NCBI RefSeq assembly: GCF_006335145.1
Contig: NZ_VDMN01000006.1
Span: 269,304-333,303 of the forward strand
Reading direction: 5' to 3'
Length of the DNA stretch: 64,000 nucleotides
Source: Aliirhizobium smilacinae
GTDB lineage: Bacteria > Pseudomonadota > Alphaproteobacteria > Rhizobiales > Rhizobiaceae
Shown: piece by piece, positions 59,549-64,000 of the stretch
How positions within the stretch are numbered: the stretch's first letter is position 1
How the letters are laid out: every line of letters starts with the position of its first letter
Notes under the pieces: generated by a model
The model's input: the letters and a program-made list of their open reading frames with translations, nothing else
Database searches by the model: none
Told to the model about the DNA's origin: nothing
Program-made: the position numbers and the translations under genes

Positions 59549-59950
59549 ATGACCAACGATATTGCGACATTGCTGAAACGAAACCTGCAGGACGTATTCG
59601 GTGAAGCTGACGATGCGCGCCGGCAGGTGGTTGCCGCGGAAATCTTTACGCCGGATGCCGAATTTCATGAGCCGCATGGCATCTATCGCGGGCCGGAAGA
59701 GATCGCGCGGATCGCCGGCGTGATCCGCGCCTCGCATCCGGATTTCCGTTATAGCGAACTCGGCCCCGCCGAAGTGCTGCAGGAGACTGCGGGGCGGGTG
59801 CGGTGGGTTTCCGGTGCGCCCGGAAAGCCGCCGGCCTATGCCGGGACGGACTTCATCATCGCCCGCGACGGACGGATCAGCGCGATCTACCTGTTCTTCG
59901 ATCCGCTGCCGGGCGAGGGCGAGGTATCGCAGGACAAGTCGAACACGTAA
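59549..59950 (+). CDS. SnoaL/NTF2-like protein
   Basis: 133 residues from the ATG at 59549, directly behind AAGGAGAC. The NTF2-like cone fold pattern is seen: DARRQVVAAEIFTPDAEFHEPHGIYRGPEEIARIAGVIRASHPDFRY then VRWVSGAPGKPPAYAGTDFIIARDGRISAIYLFFD. Such proteins include polyketide cyclases and small-molecule isomerases; in this setting it probably works with the SDR 81 bases upstream under the same LysR regulator. No substrate can be assigned. Confidence 0.87.
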   Translation: MTNDIATLLKRNLQDVFGEADDARRQVVAAEIFTPDAEFHEPHGIYRGPEEIARIAGVIRASHPDFRYSELGPAEVLQETAGRVRWVSGAPGKPPAYAGTDFIIARDGRISAIYLFFDPLPGEGEVSQDKSNT

Positions 59951-59954
59951 GGCC

Positions 59955-59979
59955 AAAAAAGGCGGCCGTCCGGTTCGCC
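59955..59979 (-). terminator. Terminator of the polyol operon
   Basis: A GC-rich hairpin (GGCG/CGCC outer arms with CCG/CGG inside) spans 59961-59979, beginning at the kinase stop. On the minus strand it is followed by TTTTTT at 59960-59955. Confidence 0.75.
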
Positions 59980-61560
59980 TCAGGCGATTGCTCTCAATTC
60001 CTCGCGATGGCGCACCATGGTGAGGAAACGGCGGTAGTCCCGGTCGTAGATGGCCTTGCGGGCGGGATCGGGCAGATATTCGCGGCCGCCGGCCTGCATC
60101 GCCTTGCCGGCGGCAAACAGCGACGCATGCAGCCCGCCGGCGACGGAAGCGGTCATGGCTGTGCCGAGCAGAACCGCATCGCTCGTCTGCGGCACCACGA
60201 CCCGGCAGCCGGTCACGTCGGCGTATAATTCGACCAGAAGCGGGTTGTTCACATGGCCGCCGGTGACATGCAGGGTCTCGAAACGATACCCGAAACCGGA
60301 CATGGCATCGAGAATGTGGCGGATGCCGAGCGCGATCGCCACGCAGCCGCGCCAATAGCGCCGGCAGAGACCATCGAAGGATGTGTCGAGCGTCAGGCCG
60401 GTAATGACACCACGGACATGCGGATCGGCGAGTGGCGAGCGATTGCCATGGAAATCCGGCAGGATGTGGAGGTTTGGAGCGATGTCGCCATCCGCCTCGG
60501 CCCGCATTTCCGCGATGCGGGCGATGATGCGGCCATGCAGGTCGCTGGTCGGTTCGCCGCCGGCTGCATGCATCTCGACGATATGATCGAGCAGCGCGCC
60601 TGCCGCCGACTGACCGCCTTCGACCAGCCAGTGTTGCGGCAGCACCGCCTCGTAATAGGGGCCCCAGAGGCTGCGGCCGGGTTTGGGCTCGCGCGAAAAG
60701 GCGACGATGCAGCTCGAGGTTCCACCGATCAGCGCGACGCTGGTTTCGAGTTTTTCGCCGCTTGCAGCGCCCGCCAGCGCACCGAAGGCGCCGGCATAGG
60801 CGTCGATCAGGCCGGGCGAGACCTCGACATCCGTATCGAGGCCAAGCTCGGCAGCGGCCTCATTCGACAGTTTTCCGAGGCTTGTGCCGACTTCGGCGGT
60901 GCCTTCCGGCAGCCCGGCTTTTTCTTTCAGGTCGGAAAGGCCGGCGAGTTTCAGATAGTCGCTTTTCCAGCCGGGTGTTTCATGGGCCAGATAATTCCAT
61001 TTGGCGGTGATGGTGCAGCGGGAACGGGCGGCCGAACCGGTTGCCTTCCAGGTGAGGAAATCGGCGAGATCGAAGATGAAACCGGATCTTGCCCAGCTTT
61101 CCGAGCGGTTTTCCTTCAGCCATTTTAGCTTCGGCATTTCCATTTCCGGCGACAGCGAGCCGCCGGAAAAATTGAGCACATGATGGCCGGATGCGGAGAG
61201 TTTTTCGGCCTCGCGGATCGCACGGTGGTCATGCCAGACGATCGTGTCCTGATCTGCCGCGCCGGTGGTGGAGACGGAGAGCGGCGCACCTTTGCCATCG
61301 CGCATGACGAGCGAACAGGTGGCGTCGAAGCCGATCGCGGCGATCGACGATGACTGGATGCCGGCCTCCGCCATTGCGGTTTTCACGGCGTGGCAGGTGG
61401 CAGCCCAGATATCCTCGGAGGAATGTTCGGCGTGGCTTTCCTTGGGGCGGAACATCCGGATCTGATGTTTCGCCTTGGCGAGCATTTTGCCCTTGCTGTC
61501 GAAAACGCCGGCACGCGCGCTGGTCGTGCCGATATCGACCGCAACGAGATGGTCACGCAT
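59980..61560 (-). CDS. FGGY-family carbohydrate kinase (ribulokinase-like)
   Basis: 526 residues from the ATG at 61560 (MRDHLVAVDIGTTSARAG). The ATP-binding DIGTTSARAGVFD is at the N-terminus, and the long first domain contains VIGFDATCSLV, matching the FGGY-type D-ribulose/ribitol kinase group. The C-terminal part has ETLHVTGGHVNNPLLVELYADVTGCRVVVPQTSDAVLLGTAMTASVAGG. It is the last gene of an operon with mannitol dehydrogenase and a HAD phosphatase, so its sugar is probably a ketose made by oxidation of a polyol. The closest substrate (ribulose, xylulose or other) is not resolved. Confidence 0.88.
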   Translation of the reverse strand: MRDHLVAVDIGTTSARAGVFDSKGKMLAKAKHQIRMFRPKESHAEHSSEDIWAATCHAVKTAMAEAGIQSSSIAAIGFDATCSLVMRDGKGAPLSVSTTGAADQDTIVWHDHRAIREAEKLSASGHHVLNFSGGSLSPEMEMPKLKWLKENRSESWARSGFIFDLADFLTWKATGSAARSRCTITAKWNYLAHETPGWKSDYLKLAGLSDLKEKAGLPEGTAEVGTSLGKLSNEAAAELGLDTDVEVSPGLIDAYAGAFGALAGAASGEKLETSVALIGGTSSCIVAFSREPKPGRSLWGPYYEAVLPQHWLVEGGQSAAGALLDHIVEMHAAGGEPTSDLHGRIIARIAEMRAEADGDIAPNLHILPDFHGNRSPLADPHVRGVITGLTLDTSFDGLCRRYWRGCVAIALGIRHILDAMSGFGYRFETLHVTGGHVNNPLLVELYADVTGCRVVVPQTSDAVLLGTAMTASVAGGLHASLFAAGKAMQAGGREYLPDPARKAIYDRDYRRFLTMVRHREELRAIA

Positions 61561-61615
61561 CCAGATCTGTTTCCTGTCCCTGTACCGCCCGCGGCGAATG
61601 CTTCCTTGAAGGCGA

Positions 61616-62338
61616 TCAGACCGCCCGCTGGGAAGACGCTCCTCCGCGACCCTCCATATGGTTTTCGACAAGGTGGAGCAAATCCGGCATGGCGTCAAAT
61701 ATGAGATCGGGCGAAAGTGCGTCGATCCGTTCACGATATCCGGGGACTGCGGCATGTGATCCGCCGGTAAAGGCGAAAACGGTCATACCGGCGCGCTGGG
61801 CGGCCTCGATGCCGGCCGGGCTATCCTCGATGACGATGCAGTTTGAAGGCGCGATGCCCATCTGGTCTGCGGCGTAGAGGAATAGGTCGGGAGCCGGTTT
61901 GCCGTTTTTCACCATCGAGGCGCTGAAAATATGCGGTTCGAGTTTGTCGATAAGTCCGGCAATCGACAACGACAGCCGGATGCGTTCCGGCTGGCTGGAG
62001 GAGGCGACGCAGCGCGGCAGGTTCAAGGCATCAAGCGTTTCGGCTATCCCCGGAATTGGCTTGAGGTCAGTCTTGAAGAGATCGTAGAGATCGATACGCA
62101 GCGTTTCGAGGAATTCGGGTCCGGTGTGGAAACCGTATTCCTCGTCCATCACCTGCCGCATGGTGGCAAGGCTGCGGCCGAGGAAACGCTGATAGGCTTC
62201 CTCCTCGGCCATGTCGATGCCGTGGCGGTTGAGCGCTTCGACCAAAACTCGGACCGAAAGCGGTTCGCTGTCGACGAGCACGCCGTCGCAGTCGAAGATC
62301 ACCAATGGGCCGCTGTTGAAGCTTGCCTTATCCGCCAC
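61616..62338 (-). CDS. HAD superfamily phosphatase
   Basis: 240 residues from a GTG with GAGGTGAAAC upstream. HAD motif I is VIFDCDGVLVDSEPL with the nucleophile Asp, motif II is CVASSSQPERIRLSL, motif III includes MVKNGKPAPDLFLYAAD, and motif IV is CIVIEDSPAGIEAAQRAGM. The cap fits beta-phosphoglucomutase/phosphatase-like members. It lies eight bases after the mannitol dehydrogenase and 55 bases before the FGGY kinase on the minus strand. It may detoxify or recycle sugar phosphates of the pathway. Confidence 0.92.
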   Translation of the reverse strand: MADKASFNSGPLVIFDCDGVLVDSEPLSVRVLVEALNRHGIDMAEEEAYQRFLGRSLATMRQVMDEEYGFHTGPEFLETLRIDLYDLFKTDLKPIPGIAETLDALNLPRCVASSSQPERIRLSLSIAGLIDKLEPHIFSASMVKNGKPAPDLFLYAADQMGIAPSNCIVIEDSPAGIEAAQRAGMTVFAFTGGSHAAVPGYRERIDALSPDLIFDAMPDLLHLVENHMEGRGGASSQRAV

Positions 62339-62346
62339 GTTTCACC

Positions 62347-63831
62347 TCAATCCTGAACCAGCTTGTCGTCGAGATAGAGCTGCAGGGTTTTTGCTGTTCC
62401 TTCGCTCCATAGCGTCTTCAGGGCATGGGCGAAACGCTTGCGGAACAGTTCGTTGTTGGAAACCTCACCGAATATTTCGTCGAAGACGAGGAAGGCATCC
62501 GGATCGTCCTTGGCCTTGATCGCCGCAGCCTGCAGCTTTTCGGCGCTGGCGTCGTTGAAGACGATTTTGCGGCCCGAGTCAGACGTGCCCGCGAAGTAGC
62601 GGCACCACAGCGCCGAGACCAGCGACAGGCCGACGATATCTTTGCCCTGTGCGAGGCGATCGCGAGTCGAGGGCAGGATGAATTTCGGCTGGCGGTTGGA
62701 GCCGTCCTGCGCCAGGCGCGGAATGGTGTCGCCGATCTTCGGGTTCAGGAAGCGGCGCTCGATCAGGTCGAAATAGTCGTCGAGGCTGGTATTGGGTACC
62801 GGCGGCACGATCGGGATGATTTCTTCCTTTTCGAGCTTGGCGAGAAACGCACGGATGAGCGGGTGTTCCATCGACTCATGGACGAAATGGATGTCGAGCA
62901 GCTCGCCCGGATAGGCGATTGTCGCATGGCCACCGTTGAGGATGCGCAGCTTCATCAGCTCATAAGGCGCAACGTCGGGGACGAACTGGACGCCGACTTC
63001 TTCCAGCGCCGGGCGGCCGGCCGGGAAATTGTCTTCCATGACCCACTGCTTGAATTCTTCGCAGAAGACCGGCCAGTTGTCGTCGATGTTGAAGTCGTTC
63101 TTCAGGATGTCGACTTCGCGCTGGCCGGTTGCCGGCGTGATGCGGTCGACCATCGAGTTCGGGAAGGCGACATTGCCATGGATCCAGTCGGCGAAAGCTG
63201 GGTCGGACATTTTGGCAAGGCCGATCACGGTGTTCTCGGTGACGTGGCCGTTACCCGGAATGTTGTCGCAGGACATGATGGTGAAGGGCTGCACGCCGCG
63301 CTCACGGCGAAGCTTGAGACCGGCCAAAATAAGGCCGAACACGGTCTTAGGTGCTGCCGGGTTCTGGCCATCCTCGACCATCGCCGGATGGGCCGGATTG
63401 AAGTGGCCGGCGGCGTCGATGAAATAGCCGCCTTCGGTGATCGTCATCGAAACGATGCGGATCGTCGGGTCGGCAAGCTTCTCGATCAGCGCGTCCTTCT
63501 GGTCGGGCGCGATGATGTCGATCATCGGCGCGGTGACGCGGGCGCCGGTCTTGTTGTTGTCCTGCTCGACGACGGTGGTCAGATAATCCTGGCTTTTAAG
63601 CTTTTCGCGCATGGCGGCGTCGGAGGGCAGAACGCCGGCGCCGATCAGCGCCCAGTCATGGCCCTTGCCGGTGTTGAATAGGTCGTCGAGATAGACGGCC
63701 TGATGGGCGCGGTGGAAATTGCCGACGCCGAAATGGATGATGCCGGGCGTCAGCGTCTTCGGGTCATAGTTGGGCACACCAGCGGTCGCAGCGGCATCCT
63801 TAAGGCTTGCCAACGAAAGCTTCACAGTCAT
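62347..63831 (-). CDS. mtlK: Mannitol 2-dehydrogenase family protein
   Basis: 494 residues, the usual length. The N-terminal cofactor domain has GIIHFGVGNFHRAHQAVYLDDL. The polyol-dehydrogenase signature region is FTIMSCDNIPGNGHVTENTVIGLA and the catalytic lysine lies in LMKLRILNGGHATIAYPG. It oxidises mannitol (and often sorbitol or arabitol) to the corresponding ketose with NAD. In rhizobia mtlK follows a polyol ABC transporter operon; here an ABC ATPase ends 45 bases upstream on the same strand. The HAD and FGGY genes complete the operon. Confidence 0.95.
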   Translation of the reverse strand: MTVKLSLASLKDAAATAGVPNYDPKTLTPGIIHFGVGNFHRAHQAVYLDDLFNTGKGHDWALIGAGVLPSDAAMREKLKSQDYLTTVVEQDNNKTGARVTAPMIDIIAPDQKDALIEKLADPTIRIVSMTITEGGYFIDAAGHFNPAHPAMVEDGQNPAAPKTVFGLILAGLKLRRERGVQPFTIMSCDNIPGNGHVTENTVIGLAKMSDPAFADWIHGNVAFPNSMVDRITPATGQREVDILKNDFNIDDNWPVFCEEFKQWVMEDNFPAGRPALEEVGVQFVPDVAPYELMKLRILNGGHATIAYPGELLDIHFVHESMEHPLIRAFLAKLEKEEIIPIVPPVPNTSLDDYFDLIERRFLNPKIGDTIPRLAQDGSNRQPKFILPSTRDRLAQGKDIVGLSLVSALWCRYFAGTSDSGRKIVFNDASAEKLQAAAIKAKDDPDAFLVFDEIFGEVSNNELFRKRFAHALKTLWSEGTAKTLQLYLDDKLVQD

Positions 63832-63876
63832 TTTCTCATACTCCGGTTGGCCTGTCCGTCAGGCCGGTAGGATCAA

Positions 63877-64000
63877 TCAGGCCTTGATAGCGAGGCCCTT
63901 GTCGTCGAAACGGTGCAGTCTGGTTTCATCCGGCGTCAGGTAGACGGTGTCGCCGTGGCGCGCGCCGAACTCGCCGCTGGCGCGTGCGGTCATCTGGCCG
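63877..64000 (-). CDS. Sugar ABC transporter ATP-binding protein (UgpC/SmoK class), C-terminal end
   Basis: Only the last 41 residues are in the window; the gene runs off the right edge. Translating the minus strand gives GQMTARASGEFGARHGDTV then YLTPDETRLHRFDDKGLAIKA and a stop. This is the end of the TOBE/OB regulatory domain of MalK-type ATPases, where LHRFD is a hallmark. It is the ATPase of a polyol or sugar importer, 45 bases upstream of mtlK, as in rhizobial sorbitol/mannitol loci. Confidence 0.85.
   Translation of the reverse strand, partial: GQMTARASGEFGARHGDTVYLTPDETRLHRFDDKGLAIKA

Noticed and set aside
1..64000. tRNA genes, CRISPR arrays, prophage or insertion-sequence genes
   Set aside because: I looked for T-loop-like sequences, regularly spaced direct repeats, integrase or transposase motifs and phage structural genes, and found none. 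Without a covariance-model search, a divergent RNA gene could be missed.

Overview
The window is about 60% GC alphaproteobacterial DNA. It looks like a chromosomal segment from a Rhizobiaceae member (Rhizobium, Agrobacterium, Ensifer or a close relative). Evidence: a complete EcfG/NepR/PhyR general stress response locus with HWE/HisKA_2-type kinases, many peptide and sugar ABC transporters, a mannitol dehydrogenase operon arranged as in rhizobia, and rhizobial-type mosaic palindromic repeats between genes. I saw no tRNA, rRNA, CRISPR array, prophage or transposase.

Layout, left to right. 1-3.7 kb: end of an RND efflux adaptor and its inner-membrane pump. 4-5 kb: enoyl-CoA hydratase/3-hydroxyisobutyryl-CoA hydrolase family enzyme. 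5.5-6.7 kb: RidA-family gene divergent from a TetR regulator, with a three-copy operator between them. 6.8-9.8 kb: hybrid PAS histidine kinase and a convergent EamA transporter. 10-14 kb: sulfate uptake operon sbp-cysT-cysW-cysA. 14.1-17 kb: DUF4160/DUF2442 pair and a DbpA-type DEAD-box helicase with a basic repeat tail. 17.1-18.8 kb: DUF559 nuclease-like protein and an AlkC-type DNA glycosylase. 19-23.8 kb: semialdehyde dehydrogenase with an XRE-cupin regulator, then glutaryl-CoA dehydrogenase divergent from a LysR regulator. 23.9-28.4 kb: LacI regulator and a purine salvage operon (nucleoside hydrolase, adenine deaminase, phosphoribosyltransferase). 28.6-38.7 kb: dipeptidase followed by two peptide-binding proteins and two permease pairs around a single ATPase pair.

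38.8-43.3 kb is the stress-response region: two small membrane-protein genes behind a consensus EcfG promoter, then ecfG and nepR divergent from phyR, then a PhyK-like kinase. After the kinase, on the opposite strand, there is an unannotated small-RNA-like unit with a perfect EcfG promoter, two C-rich loops and an intrinsic terminator. By architecture it resembles Caulobacter GsrN. I regard it as the most interesting object in the window.

43.4-50.6 kb: a third peptide transporter split over two divergent operons, one of which also holds an M20 amidohydrolase. 50.6-57.7 kb: mixed housekeeping and accessory genes (membrane-anchored phosphatase, PilZ protein, AraC-type methyltransferase, DUF2244, endonuclease III, TetR/VOC pair with two operators, CysZ-like EI24 protein, NAD-binding protein, second HWE kinase). 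57.7-60 kb: LysR regulator divergent from a short-chain dehydrogenase and a SnoaL-like protein. 60-64 kb, minus strand: polyol catabolism operon (ABC ATPase, mannitol 2-dehydrogenase, HAD phosphatase, FGGY kinase), cut by the right edge.

A recurring pattern: in all four ABC operons where a binding-protein gene is followed by a permease gene, the junction carries strong hairpins or mosaic palindromes. This would suit differential mRNA stability that favours the binding protein.
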